From: an uncultured Clostridia bacterium
GTDB taxonomy: Bacteria > Bacillota > Clostridia > Christensenellales > CAG-917
DNA length: 64,000 nucleotides
Direction of reading: 5' to 3'
NCBI GenBank assembly: GCA_934233745.1
Contig: CAKQGN010000002.1
Location: 62,001 to 126,000 of the forward strand
The position numbers and the translations under genes are program-made. Below are positions 32,722 to 41,681 of this stretch, one piece after another. Each line of letters starts with the position of its first letter. Positions within the stretch are counted from its first letter, which is position 1. The notes beneath the pieces are model-generated. The model was not told the DNA's origin. It was given only the letters and a program-made list of their open reading frames with translations, and made no database searches.

Positions 32722-35700
32722 ATGAAGAAGTTTACATATGTATTTGTTTTTCTTGTCGTTCTGACTCTCGTGCCCATGCTTTTTGCGTGCGACGAATCGT
32801 CGCCGAGCAAGCCGCCGGTGCTGTCGCAAACGATTGAAGGTATGGATGTTTTCAATTACTTTGCCAATGACAATGCGGTTTTGTTGTTGTCGCCAAAAGA
32901 TATAAACGCAAAAAGTTTAACCGTACCCGCATGCGTTACGAGTATTTCGGATGGCGCATTCGAGGGTTGCAACGCACTTGAAGAAGTGAAGTTTGAAAAA
33001 AACAGCAAACTTGCGGAAGTCAAAGCGTGTGCGTTCCGCAACTGCATATCCCTGAAAAACATACAGTTGCCCTCATCTGTCAAAAAAATCGGGAACAGGG
33101 CTTTTTCCGGCTGTGTTGCGCTTGAAAAAGCCGAGTATAATGCAAGCGGTATCAAAGAATTTGGTACGGCTGTATTTGAAAACTGCAAAAATCTGAAGTC
33201 TATCGTTGTTCCGTCCGTAGTGTCGGAGGTGACGAGCAAAGACTTTGCAGGGTGCGACGCACTTGAAGAAGTGACATTTTTGGACGGTGTTACAAAAATC
33301 GGAAACGACGCATTCAACGGCAAACCGATATGGAGAATCGTACTTCCTCAAACATTGCAATCGATAGGTGACAGAGCCTTCAAAGGCAACAAACTCGCGG
33401 GCTTAATTGCGTTCCCCGAAAGTTTGACTTTTATCGGCAACGAGGCATTTTCGGGACACGGATTTGCGGGAATAGGTATTCCTGGGACATTGACGTCAAT
33501 CGGGCAAAATGCGTTTGCATGTGGTGAAAAAGCGAATCTTGAATATTTGCTCGTTCCGTTTGCGGGGAAGACCAAAAACAGCGGAAATCTAATTGACGTT
33601 TTTTCAGAAAAGGGATTGTCGAATTTGAAACAACTCTATATCAACGGCGGGACGATAAACGAAGCCTCTCTCAAGGGGCTCGGCAACGTCGAGCTTTTTG
33701 CAAGCGGAGATGTTGAAATAGAAGCAGGCTCTCTTGACGAAACCCAATGGTATAAGAATCAACCGGACGGAATCGTATATATAGGAGAGATTCTTTACGG
33801 CTACAAAGGAAGCATTTCCCAAAGCTATGCGTTGCTGAAGATAAAAGAAGGAACGACAAAAATTCTGGATTATGCTTTTGCAAACGCAAAGATTTCGGAT
33901 GACGGAGAAGCCGAGATTCTCGGCGGCGGCGGATATATGAAATTCGGAGGTTATCTTGCGGTCGAATTGCCATCAACGCTTAAAAGTATAGGAAAACAGG
34001 TCTTTTGCGCAACAAGTTTTGCCGGCGTATCCGTATCCGAAACAAACACAATGTTTAAAGCCGAAAACGCCTGTTTGCTTACAAAAGACGGCAAAAAACT
34101 GATTTACGGTTCGCTGTCCGCAGACATCCCCGACAACATCGAGACAATCGGCGAATTTGCTTTTGTAGGGTATCAAAAGGACGTCATTACTATTCCCCAA
34201 AGCGTAAAAACAATAGGGAAAGGCGCATTTTGTGTTTCGCAATCGCAACGCGTCATAATTCCCAAGAAAGTTGAAGCAATCGACAAGTTCGCTTTTACCG
34301 ATTTGGAAAGACTCGATACCGTTGAGTTTGAAGAAGGAAGCGAATTGAATACGATTGCGGATTATGCATTCGCAACATACGGACTTACATCCTCCGCAAC
34401 GTTGGATTTGAGCGTTCTCTCCAAACTGAAAAAGGTCGGAAATTATGCGTTTAGCGTAAAAAACGGTTACTTAGAAGAAAAGATAAAAACCGTCATACTT
34501 CCAAACAACTTGACGGAATTGGAAGTCGGGATATGTCCGTTCGGAAGCAAATTGGAAACAATCGAAATATCCAAAGACAACAAAAACTATACACTTATCG
34601 ACAATTGCCTTATAAAGGGTAGCACCGTCGTGTTGGGAACGAGGTTGAGTATCATTCCTGCGGAATACGAGTATACGGACGCAAACAACAATACGAGCAA
34701 AATAAAAATCAACAAGATCGGGAAGTGTGCGTTTGCGGGTGCGGATATATCAACTGTCGAGATCCCCTCAAGCGTCGAAACTATCGAAGAATCCGCATTT
34801 GAAGGATGCACGGGAAAAACGTCTTTGGCTTTGCACAAAGGACTGAATATTATCGGCAACCGAGCGTTTGCAAACGTTGCGCTGACGGATATTTCGTTCG
34901 GCACGGATTCGACACTTAAACAAATCGGGGACGAAGCGTTTTCGAGCGCAACTATAAAACAACTTTCAATACCGAGTACAGTTAAGACTATCGGACGCAA
35001 TGCGTTTGCGTCTGCGCATCTTGAGAAACTGACCTTTGAAACGAGAATCGAAAAGGGGCATCGTGTTTACGATTTGCAGAATATCGGAGATATGGCTTTT
35101 AACAACTCTTTGAGTTTGCAACGCCTCGTTGCGCCTGCGGGAGTCATTGCCAAAATCAAGGGCAGTGTTGCCGATGTTCAAAACATAGAGATTGTGGGAG
35201 AGGACGACATCGAGGCAGGATTGCTTGCAAAAACGAGCGTGTCGAGCTTGTCGATAGGCGAGGGCGTAAAGAAAATCGGCGATAGAGCGTTCGAGGGGTT
35301 GAAAATTACAAGTTTGACAATTCCTGCGTCCGTCATAGGAATCGGAGCAGGAGCGTTTTGGCACTGCCCGATTGAAACGCTTGCCGTGGCAGAGGGCAAT
35401 ACCGAATATTTTGTCAAAAACAACTGTTTGATTGACAAAACCACGCATGCGCTCGTTGCCGCCTTTGGCAACGGCACGATTTCAAAAGACTTCGTGTGGG
35501 GCGGAAGTGACGGGAAAACCAAGATATTCGACGTCACGTCTATCGGCTATGGAGCATTTGCATTCGCCAAAATCGAAAGCATGGTTATTCCGTCCAATGT
35601 CAAAACAATCGGAGAGTTTGCGTTTGCGCACAGCGCGCTCAAACAAGTCGTCATCGAAAGCGGTGTGAAAAACATTGGAGCAAAGGCGTTCTATATGTCT

Positions 35701-36261
35701 GAAAATCTGCAAACGGTGTCGGTTGCGGACAGTGTGCAATCAATAGGACGCAATGCGTTTGAAGGAACAAAATATTACGCCGACAAAGAAAACGAAAACG
35801 GAATCGTTTATATCGGAAAGGTTGCATATGTGTATCGAGGCAACAAAGCGGACATAATCGACATCGAAATAAAGGACGGCACGGTCGGGATTGCGGATCA
35901 CGCGCTCGGATATATGAGAAATCTCAAAACAATTACATTGCCGTCATCGGTCAAACATATCGATTCCATGGCGTTTTTAGGCTGTACAAACCTGAAAAAC
36001 ATTTATTACAACGGCACCGACGACGGTTGGAATGCCATTGTAAAAGCAACAAATTGGGATTTGAATACGCCGATATACAAGGTGTGGACAAAATGTCCTT
36101 GCCTCGACAAAACGCACGACCACGACGGCGACGGCAAAATAAAAGGTGAAAACGAGGAAGCGGACAAATGCGGTAACTACAAACTTCGCGGCTCAGACAT
36201 GTGCGACGAGTGTTTTGGGAAAGATGTCGACAAAGTAGTGAGCGAAAATAAGAAAAAATAA
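32722..36261 (+). CDS. BspA-type leucine-rich-repeat surface lipoprotein
   Basis: 1179 residues from the ATG with GGAGGAG upstream; an in-phase start 30 nt earlier would fall at the transcript start and lacks a ribosome site. A lipobox at LFAC (Cys23) anchors it at the surface. Most of the chain is LRR_5 repeats of the type IGDRAFxGCxxLExVxxP, about 23 residues each. The C-terminus departs from the repeats with CPCLDKTH, a DHDGDGKI calcium-type loop and two further Cys pairs. BspA-like proteins mediate adhesion in host-associated bacteria. Regulation by the divergent XRE protein is likely. Confidence 0.9.
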   Translation: MKKFTYVFVFLVVLTLVPMLFACDESSPSKPPVLSQTIEGMDVFNYFANDNAVLLLSPKDINAKSLTVPACVTSISDGAFEGCNALEEVKFEKNSKLAEVKACAFRNCISLKNIQLPSSVKKIGNRAFSGCVALEKAEYNASGIKEFGTAVFENCKNLKSIVVPSVVSEVTSKDFAGCDALEEVTFLDGVTKIGNDAFNGKPIWRIVLPQTLQSIGDRAFKGNKLAGLIAFPESLTFIGNEAFSGHGFAGIGIPGTLTSIGQNAFACGEKANLEYLLVPFAGKTKNSGNLIDVFSEKGLSNLKQLYINGGTINEASLKGLGNVELFASGDVEIEAGSLDETQWYKNQPDGIVYIGEILYGYKGSISQSYALLKIKEGTTKILDYAFANAKISDDGEAEILGGGGYMKFGGYLAVELPSTLKSIGKQVFCATSFAGVSVSETNTMFKAENACLLTKDGKKLIYGSLSADIPDNIETIGEFAFVGYQKDVITIPQSVKTIGKGAFCVSQSQRVIIPKKVEAIDKFAFTDLERLDTVEFEEGSELNTIADYAFATYGLTSSATLDLSVLSKLKKVGNYAFSVKNGYLEEKIKTVILPNNLTELEVGICPFGSKLETIEISKDNKNYTLIDNCLIKGSTVVLGTRLSIIPAEYEYTDANNNTSKIKINKIGKCAFAGADISTVEIPSSVETIEESAFEGCTGKTSLALHKGLNIIGNRAFANVALTDISFGTDSTLKQIGDEAFSSATIKQLSIPSTVKTIGRNAFASAHLEKLTFETRIEKGHRVYDLQNIGDMAFNNSLSLQRLVAPAGVIAKIKGSVADVQNIEIVGEDDIEAGLLAKTSVSSLSIGEGVKKIGDRAFEGLKITSLTIPASVIGIGAGAFWHCPIETLAVAEGNTEYFVKNNCLIDKTTHALVAAFGNGTISKDFVWGGSDGKTKIFDVTSIGYGAFAFAKIESMVIPSNVKTIGEFAFAHSALKQVVIESGVKNIGAKAFYMSENLQTVSVADSVQSIGRNAFEGTKYYADKENENGIVYIGKVAYVYRGNKADIIDIEIKDGTVGIADHALGYMRNLKTITLPSSVKHIDSMAFLGCTNLKNIYYNGTDDGWNAIVKATNWDLNTPIYKVWTKCPCLDKTHDHDGDGKIKGENEEADKCGNYKLRGSDMCDECFGKDVDKVVSENKKK

Positions 36262-36304
36262 GGGTAACATATCGATTTATCGATTGCGTTGCCGAGTTTG
36301 GCTT

Positions 36305-36340
36305 GCAAAAGGCACTCGTTTGAGTGCCTTTTGCTTTTTT
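36305..36340 (+). terminator. Intrinsic terminator of the leucine-rich-repeat gene
   Basis: GCAAAAGGCACTC pairs perfectly with GAGTGCCTTTTGC around GTTT and is followed by six T. Confidence 0.9.
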
Positions 36341-36343
36341 ATG

Positions 36344-36453
36344 GGCTATTGAGATGAAGAGCAAGAAAACACCCCTTGCACAGCAACCGAATGTACAAGC
36401 AGTACATGAGTTGACAAACAAGGGGTATTGACGCAGTTGTTCGTTCAATAGTG
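36344..36453 (-). repeat. Nested-stem intergenic element, copy 5 (minus)
   Basis: Read on the minus strand it starts 4 bp after the proS stop codon. It has AACAACTGCGTCAA, then ACCCCTTG pairing with CAAGGGGT, TCAACTCATGTAC with GTACATTCGGTTG, and TTCTTGCTCTTCATCTCAATAG. The outer stem is short here (CTATTGA with TCAATAG). Confidence 0.78.
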
Positions 36454-36457
36454 GATT

Positions 36458-37897
36458 TTAATATGCGCGAGCGTAGTAAATCACTTTATTAGCAGGCTTC
36501 CCGCACACAGGGCATACATCTCCGACAGGCGTCTGGTCAAAGGGCATGCAACGTGACGTTGCGGCAAATTGCTCTTTTATCTTGTCTTCGCAGCAACGAT
36601 CACCGCACCACATCGCTTTGACAAAGTTGTGATTGTCGAGCGCGTCTTTCATCTCGTCGAGAGTGTGGCAAGTGACGATGTGCGAGTGCAAAAAGTCATG
36701 CGATTGCTTGAACATATTTTGTTGAATGTCGTCCAAAAGCGCGGGAATCTCGGTGGTGAGGTCGTCGATTTTGACGGCGAATTTGTCGTGAGTATCGCGG
36801 CGGGCAATCATAACCTGACCGTTTTCGATGTCGCGCGGACCGATTTCAAGACGTACAGGCACGCCTTTCATTTCCCATTCGTTGAATTTCCAGCCCGGAG
36901 ATTGCTCTCTGTCGTCGAGCATAACTCTTACGCCGACATTGCGAAGTGAGGCGGCAACCTCTTGTGCCTTCTCGTTGACGCCCTCTTTGTGAGCGGCGAC
37001 GGGGACGACCACGACCTGATAAGGGGCGACTCTCGGAGGAAGTTTTAGTCCTCGTTGATCGCCGTGCGCCATGATGAGCGCGCCGATAAGACGGGTTGAC
37101 ACTCCCCAGCTTGTTTGGTAGGGGTTTTTGAGTTGACCGTCTTTGTCGAGATATTTGATTTCAAAAGCGGATGAGAAGTTTTGCCCGAGATAGTGAGACG
37201 TACCCGATTGCAATGCTTTGCCGTCGAGCATCATCGCCTCCATGGTGTATGTGTCGACTGCGCCGGCAAACTTTTCTTTTTCGGACTTCTGCCCGACGAG
37301 AACGTCTATTGCAAGCACGTTTTGCATAAACTCACGGTACACTTCAAGCATTTTGAGGGTTTCTTCTCTCGCTTCTTCTTCCGTTTGGTGAAGGGTGTGA
37401 CCTTCCTGCCAGAGAAATTCGCTTGTGCGGAGGAAGGGACGCGTGGTTTTTTCCCAGCGTACAACGTTTGCCCATTGGTTTATGAGTACGGGCAAATCGC
37501 GATAACTTTTCACCCACTTGGCGTACATCGAGCAGATGATGGTTTCAGACGTAGGACGGACAACGAGCTGTTCTTCGAGCGGCGTGTTGCCGATATGCGT
37601 GACAAGCGCGACTTCGGGTGCAAAACCCTCGACGTGATCCGCCTCTTTCACAAGAAAACTATAGGGGATAAACAACGGGAAATATGCGTTTTTGTGTCCC
37701 GTTGCTTTGAATCTCGCATTGAGTTCTTCTTGGATGTGTTCCCAAATCTCGTAGCCGTAAGGGCGGATGACCATCGTACCCTTGACGGGGCCGTAGTCCA
37801 CGAGTTCGGTTTTAAGCACAACGTCGGTGTACCATTGGGGAAAATTCACGCTCATATCCGTGATTTCTTTGACAAATTGTTCCTTTTCTTTTGCCAT
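36458..37897 (-). CDS. proS: Prolyl-tRNA synthetase, archaeal/eukaryotic-like short form
   Basis: 479 residues from the ATG with GAGG upstream; a TTG four codons earlier is in phase. It charges tRNA-Pro. The class II core shows RPYGYEIWEHIQ, RPTSETIICSMY, RTSEFLWQEGHT and an anticodon domain. The editing insertion found in long bacterial ProRS is absent, and the chain ends in a zinc-like Cys-rich domain (CGDRCCE, CPVCGKP) with terminal ARAY, as in the archaeal-type enzymes. A TTTACA/17/TATAAT promoter lies upstream. A nested-stem element follows the stop. Confidence 0.95.
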   Translation of the reverse strand: MAKEKEQFVKEITDMSVNFPQWYTDVVLKTELVDYGPVKGTMVIRPYGYEIWEHIQEELNARFKATGHKNAYFPLFIPYSFLVKEADHVEGFAPEVALVTHIGNTPLEEQLVVRPTSETIICSMYAKWVKSYRDLPVLINQWANVVRWEKTTRPFLRTSEFLWQEGHTLHQTEEEAREETLKMLEVYREFMQNVLAIDVLVGQKSEKEKFAGAVDTYTMEAMMLDGKALQSGTSHYLGQNFSSAFEIKYLDKDGQLKNPYQTSWGVSTRLIGALIMAHGDQRGLKLPPRVAPYQVVVVPVAAHKEGVNEKAQEVAASLRNVGVRVMLDDREQSPGWKFNEWEMKGVPVRLEIGPRDIENGQVMIARRDTHDKFAVKIDDLTTEIPALLDDIQQNMFKQSHDFLHSHIVTCHTLDEMKDALDNHNFVKAMWCGDRCCEDKIKEQFAATSRCMPFDQTPVGDVCPVCGKPANKVIYYARAY

Positions 37898-37950
37898 AGT
37901 CTGCCTCAATCCTATTAAGGATATTTATATATATAATATACTGTGTTTGT

Positions 37951-37979
37951 ATTATATACTCTAAATGTCGCCTTGTAAA
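37951..37979 (-). promoter_or_regulatory. Predicted sigma-A promoter of proS
   Basis: On the minus strand TTTACA (37974-37979) and TATAAT (37951-37956) are spaced 17 bp. The leader would be about 47 nt, too short for a T-box. Confidence 0.75.
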
Positions 37980-38070
37980 ACGAAAATATTGAAAAACGAA
38001 AAACCCGTGCCGAAAACTTCGGATTATTTGTTTGTGCAATCTTAATTTTTGCAGTACTAACATTTGAGGA

Positions 38071-38105
38071 TTGCCATTTTTCGACATCTTTTATATAATG
38101 TGAAT
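38071..38105 (+). promoter_or_regulatory. Promoter of the metallo-beta-lactamase gene; transcript likely leaderless
   Basis: TTGCCA (38071-38076) and TATAAT (38094-38099) are spaced 17 bp. The ATG at 38106 lies 6 nt after the -10 and is the expected transcript start. This rules out the in-phase ATG at 38064. Confidence 0.7.
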
Positions 38106-39455
38106 ATGGCAAAGAAATCTTCAAAATCAACGAAATCAAAAAAGCAAACTTCGTCACCCGTCGAAAAGGCGGCAAAGAAGGCGTACAAGGCAAATCCGAA
38201 GGCGTTTATCATCTCGATTGTCGCAATCGTGCTTGTCATAGCAATCGCCACGGCGGTTGTGTATTTTGCATTCCCCGACACTTGGGATAGCATAATCTCG
38301 TCCATAAAAGGCAACAAACCCGGCGGTGATATTCCCGGCGGCGACACCCCTGGCGGCGATTCGACGGACACAAGCAAGGTCGTAGGCGGCAATTTGAGCG
38401 GTACGCTTGTCCGCCAAGAGGGCGAATTGCTGTTTCATATGCTGAATGTAGGGCAGGGGGACTGCCTTTATATTCAACTTCCCGACGGCAGCGATATGGT
38501 GATAGACGGCGGCACGACGAAAAAGCCATATGATAAGTTCAGCTACAAAGATGTTTCCGCCTATCTCAAAAAGTACATTGCGGACGGCAAAATCGAGCAT
38601 CTTATGCTCACTCACACCGACGAAGACCACGTGAGTTTTCTCGACAAGATCGTTGAAGAGTTCAATGTGGACAATGCCTATATGCCATATGTGCTTGCAA
38701 CGCCCGATCTCAACAAATTGTCCGCAACTCAGCTCGCCGCCTTTGAAAAAATACCTCAAAACAAAAAGGATATGTTCAAAGACCCCGACACGGTGAACAC
38801 TGTGCCGTATGCCAAGTTCTTTGCGGCGGTACTAAACAAAGAGGACTGCACTATACACCTCAATATGGACGAGGACGAAAACACCAACAATATCGTCATT
38901 GAGGACATCGTGACGGCTTACGAAATGAAGTTCTACTGCCCCACAAAGTCAGATTATGCAAAGAGAAAATTGTCGGGTCCGGAAGAGCTGAACGCCGTGT
39001 CCCCTATAGGCATTTTGTCCTATCAAAACCGCAAAATTATGTTTACGGGCGACAGCAACGAAATCAATGAGCCGAGAGTTGTCAAACGCACGGGCAAAAT
39101 TGATTGCGACGTTTTGAAAGTGGGACATCACGGCAGTGAAACATCATCAACGCAATCGTTTTTGGACGCATATTCTTTTGAATATGCAATGATAAGTTGC
39201 GGCTTGCACAAAGGACACAAACACCCAAGACAGGACGCCCTCGACCGAATGGCAAATATCGAAGTGTATCGCACGGATAAAAACGGAACGATAGTGTTGT
39301 CTGTGGACAAGCGCGGCAAAATGAAGTTCAAATCCGAAACAACAAGCACACAAAAACAAAATCACATCGGCTACGACACCGTGCTGAAACAGCAATCCGA
39401 AACAGCCAAGCAAAATTTGGCATGTTTATTTTTCAACACGCGCATCGCGGCATAA
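38106..39455 (+). CDS. Membrane-anchored ComEC-like metallo-beta-lactamase
   Basis: 449 residues. A basic N-terminus (Lys-Ser rich) precedes one membrane span (33-56), a Gly-Asp-Pro linker of short repeats (72-86), and an extracytoplasmic metallo-beta-lactamase domain. It begins FHMLNVGQGDC (110-120), with the metal motif HTDEDH (170-175) in place of HxHxDH, as in ComEC C-terminal domains, and a later KVGHHGSE. The ComEC domain acts on DNA at competence pores; here only that domain is present, so hydrolysis of extracellular nucleic acid is an inference. There is no ComEC channel or ComEA gene nearby. Confidence 0.85.
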   Translation: MAKKSSKSTKSKKQTSSPVEKAAKKAYKANPKAFIISIVAIVLVIAIATAVVYFAFPDTWDSIISSIKGNKPGGDIPGGDTPGGDSTDTSKVVGGNLSGTLVRQEGELLFHMLNVGQGDCLYIQLPDGSDMVIDGGTTKKPYDKFSYKDVSAYLKKYIADGKIEHLMLTHTDEDHVSFLDKIVEEFNVDNAYMPYVLATPDLNKLSATQLAAFEKIPQNKKDMFKDPDTVNTVPYAKFFAAVLNKEDCTIHLNMDEDENTNNIVIEDIVTAYEMKFYCPTKSDYAKRKLSGPEELNAVSPIGILSYQNRKIMFTGDSNEINEPRVVKRTGKIDCDVLKVGHHGSETSSTQSFLDAYSFEYAMISCGLHKGHKHPRQDALDRMANIEVYRTDKNGTIVLSVDKRGKMKFKSETTSTQKQNHIGYDTVLKQQSETAKQNLACLFFNTRIAA

Positions 39456-39496
39456 CTTACAACCGTACGAGAATTGAGATACAACAAACAACCGAT

Positions 39497-39533
39497 TACA
39501 CAAAAAGGCACGCCAATGCGTGTCTTTTTTGTG
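39497..39533 (+). terminator. Intrinsic terminator of the metallo-beta-lactamase gene
   Basis: AAAAAGGCACGC pairs with GCGTGTCTTTTT around CAAT and runs into TTTTTT. Confidence 0.75.
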
Positions 39534-39544
39534 ATACGTTATTG

Positions 39545-39840
39545 TTTAAGAAAGCCCCGAATGAGCATCCATTCAAGGCGCACTTATAAACGGAATGTGT
39601 AACTTCAAAGACGGAACACGAGCCGCAAGGCGGCGAGCCAAGCGAGCGCCGAGCTTGACGAAAAAAGTACAAGCGACTGCGCCGTGTTGTTGCGTAGCCG
39701 GCGCACAAAGCGCAGTGACATAACAAGAGGACGATACTTATCTATGCGAGTGCCGAGTGTGTCCCCACGCGGAGCGGACGCCGTGGGTTCCCTTTCAAGG
39801 GGGAACGGCGGTGGGGGAAACACGTGAGGAAGGGGGAAGT
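39545..39840 (+). repeat. Mosaic intergenic repeat block R5
   Basis: A compact single unit: junction module (near 39580), GAGCCGCAAGGCGGCGAG, the GCGCC stem module, then the CGCCG/CGGCG hairpin with CCCC/GGGG flanks and CACGTGAGGAAGGGGG. No gene is visible. The remaining bases to 39885 are AT-rich with three GTTTAGATTTT-type repeats. Confidence 0.78.
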
Positions 39841-39885
39841 ATAAATTTATTTTTAGTTTAGATTTTTAGTTTAGATTTTATTAGA

Positions 39886-39961
39886 AGACTAAAAGTTTTT
39901 GCAAATAAAAGAAAGACACGCAAATGCGTGTCTTTCGTAAGCTTGCAAAAACTTTTAGTCT
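39886..39961 (-). terminator. Nested double-hairpin terminator of rpsF-ssb-rpsR
   Basis: A perfect 19-bp outer stem (39886-39904 with 39943-39961) contains the rpsR stop codon. Inside lies a second perfect stem (GAAAGACACGC with GCGTGTCTTTC, 39911-39936) that is followed on the minus strand by TTTTATTTGC. The inner hairpin alone looks like the terminator; the outer stem would sequester the stop region. Confidence 0.8.
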
Positions 39962-40203
39962 GCTTTGTATGGGAGCAAAGCCATAACTCTTGCTCTCTTG
40001 ATTGCAACAGCGAGAGTTCTTTGATGTTTTGCGCAAACGCCGCTCATACGACGGGGAAGGATTTTTCCTTTCTCGGTGATGAAACGACGGAGTTTTGCAA
40101 CGTCCTTGTAGTCGATGTCATCTACGTGATCGACGCAGAACGTGCACACTTTCTTTTTGGGCACTCTCTTGGGAGCGCGCGGTGCTTTTACTTCTTCTGC
40201 CAT
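39955..40203 (-). CDS. rpsR: Ribosomal protein S18
   Basis: 82 residues from the ATG with GGAG upstream; a TTG two codons earlier is in phase. It is a 30S protein that binds S6. It carries CTFC near residue 20 and a further Cys near 57, so it belongs to the zinc-type (C+) S18 forms. The motif [18 protein letters not shown] is diagnostic. It is last in rpsF-ssb-rpsR, 17 bp after ssb. Confidence 0.95.
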   Translation of the reverse strand: MAEEVKAPRAPKRVPKKKVCTFCVDHVDDIDYKDVAKLRRFITEKGKILPRRMSGVCAKHQRTLAVAIKRARVMALLPYKAD

Positions 40204-40220
40204 TTTCAATACTCCTTAAA

Positions 40221-40604
40221 TTAGAATGGAAGATCCTCGTCGATGGGTTTGAGATCGTCGAAATCGACGTCGTCGGCACCGTTTTCGTCACTCTTGGTGG
40301 AGAGGAATTGTACCTCATCTGCCGCGATTTCGGTGACGTAACGACGAGAACCGTCTTGCGTGTCATAACTTCTTGTTTGAATGCTGCCGCTGATAGCCGC
40401 TTTGCTGCCTTTTTTGAGGTAGCGAGCGCAGTTGTCCGCTTGGGCTCTCCATACTACGACGGGGAGAAAATCTGTTTCTCTTTTGCCGTCCTTTGAGTAG
40501 GAACGAGACACAGCAAGTGTAAATCTGCAAAATTTGATGCCGCTGTTTGTGGATGCCAGTTCCGGATCCTTTGTCAAATTGCCGATCAAAAATACTTTGT
40601 TCAT
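40221..40604 (-). CDS. ssb: Single-stranded DNA-binding protein
   Basis: 127 residues, short for SSB. The OB fold covers 1-105 (MNKVFLIGNLTKDPEL, then DFLPVVVWRAQADNCARYL), the linker is unusually brief, and the acidic tip ends DEDLPF, which recruits replication and repair partners. GGAG precedes the ATG. It lies between rpsF and rpsR, the conserved Bacillota order. Confidence 0.95.
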   Translation of the reverse strand: MNKVFLIGNLTKDPELASTNSGIKFCRFTLAVSRSYSKDGKRETDFLPVVVWRAQADNCARYLKKGSKAAISGSIQTRSYDTQDGSRRYVTEIAADEVQFLSTKSDENGADDVDFDDLKPIDEDLPF

Positions 40605-40622
40605 AGTGTTTCTCCTTATCGA

Positions 40623-40904
40623 TTACTTCTTGATGATCATTTGTCTGACGATGTTTTCGTCGTTGCGCATGTATCTGTCAAGTTCTGATTGAGCATCTTT
40701 TGAGCAGGTGACGTTCATAAGAACGTAGAAGCCTTCCGTTTGCTTGTTGATTTCGTAAGCAAACTTTCTCATGCCCCATTTGTCCAAGCCGTCAACGGTG
40801 CCGCCGAGAGTGGAAACCAAGTTTTCGAATTTTTCTACGACTTGATTCTTTTTGTCGTCGTCCATGTCGCCGCGAATGATGTAGAGAACCTCGTACTTAT
40901 CCAT
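40623..40904 (-). CDS. rpsF: Ribosomal protein S6
   Basis: 93 residues from the ATG preceded by AAAGGAGGTATTAATC; the longer frame upstream runs through the promoter leader. It binds S18 on the 30S platform. MDKYEVLYIIRGDM and FAYEINKQTEGFYVL match the family. The leader of about 62 nt forms two small hairpins (GCATC/GATGC and CCTTTC/GAAAGG), which could relate to S6:S18 autoregulation known in other bacteria, but the match is not tested. Confidence 0.95.
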   Translation of the reverse strand: MDKYEVLYIIRGDMDDDKKNQVVEKFENLVSTLGGTVDGLDKWGMRKFAYEINKQTEGFYVLMNVTCSKDAQSELDRYMRNDENIVRQMIIKK

Positions 40905-40972
40905 GATTAATACCTCCTTTTGGTCTTGTGTCCCTTTCGGGAAAGGAAAACGCATCGATTTGATGCTCAATA

Positions 40973-41001
40973 ATAATATATTAATAAAATATATTTGTCA
41001 A
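40973..41001 (-). promoter_or_regulatory. Predicted sigma-A promoter of rpsF-ssb-rpsR
   Basis: On the minus strand TTGACA (40996-41001) and TATTAT (40973-40978) are spaced 17 bp. The outer stem of nested-stem copy 6 begins at 41000, touching this -35. Confidence 0.78.
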
Positions 41002-41130
41002 ACAAAATGCGCTAAATCGCGCCTAACTTTGTCAGAGTCACCCGTCCGCCAACTCATGTACCATGTGTACACTAGGGTTGTCGTTCGGGTGACTCTTTCG
41101 CGTTATGCATCTATTTAGCGCATTTTGTTT
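41000..41130 (+). repeat. Nested-stem intergenic element, copy 6
   Basis: The best outer stem of the family: 18 bp without mismatch (41000-41017 with 41113-41130). The inner stem GAGTCACCCG with CGGGTGACTC is perfect (41035-41044 with 41086-41095), and the apical part is CAACTCATGTAC with GTACACTAGGGTTG. The tail is CGCGTTATGCATCT. It is the one copy not located after a stop codon, lying instead upstream of the rpsF promoter. Confidence 0.85.
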
Positions 41131-41159
41131 AAGAATACTCTTTCATCAGAATAATGTGT

Positions 41160-41515
41160 TCTAGCCTATTCGGAGCGTTCTTATACACGGTATATGCTTA
41201 TTCGAAGACGGAATTGGAGTCGCAAGGCGACGACCGTAGCGAGCGCCGAGCTTGACGGATAGTACGAGAATGCGTGGCATTCTGTTGCGAAGCCGCCACG
41301 CAGGCGAAGTGGTATAAGTAGAGAAATGTCCCCATCTATGCGAGAGCCGAGTGTGTCCCCACGCAGAGCGGACGCCGTGGGTTCCCTTTCAAGGGGGAAC
41401 GGCGGTATGGGCGCGACGCGTTAAACAACACATCCTGTGAATGTGTTGTAGCCAAAGCGAACGAGGCGGATTGCTTTGCAAACGCCGAAGTCCAAACACG
41501 TGAGGAAGGGGAAGA
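41160..41515 (+). repeat. Mosaic intergenic repeat block R6 with an internal insertion
   Basis: Junction, GGCGACGACCGTAGCGAG module, GCGTGGC stem module and the CGCCG/CGGCG hairpin follow in order. Where other blocks read GGTTGGGGAAACACGTGAGG, this one has about 90 extra bases, including ACAACACAT/ATGTGTTGT, before CACGTGAGG resumes at about 41497. No gene is visible. Confidence 0.75.
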
Positions 41516-41681
41516 TTGTAATTAGGTTATAGTGGTGCAGTTTTGCAAACTTTTTTCGCGAGCTTCTCAAATTAAGAAAATCTTTATGTTCCTTTTAGAC
41601 CAAATTTAATTGACAGTCGTATTATATTGTTGCAATCAGGAATTGCGGATGAAATTTGAAAAACAAAAAGGAGACTATATT

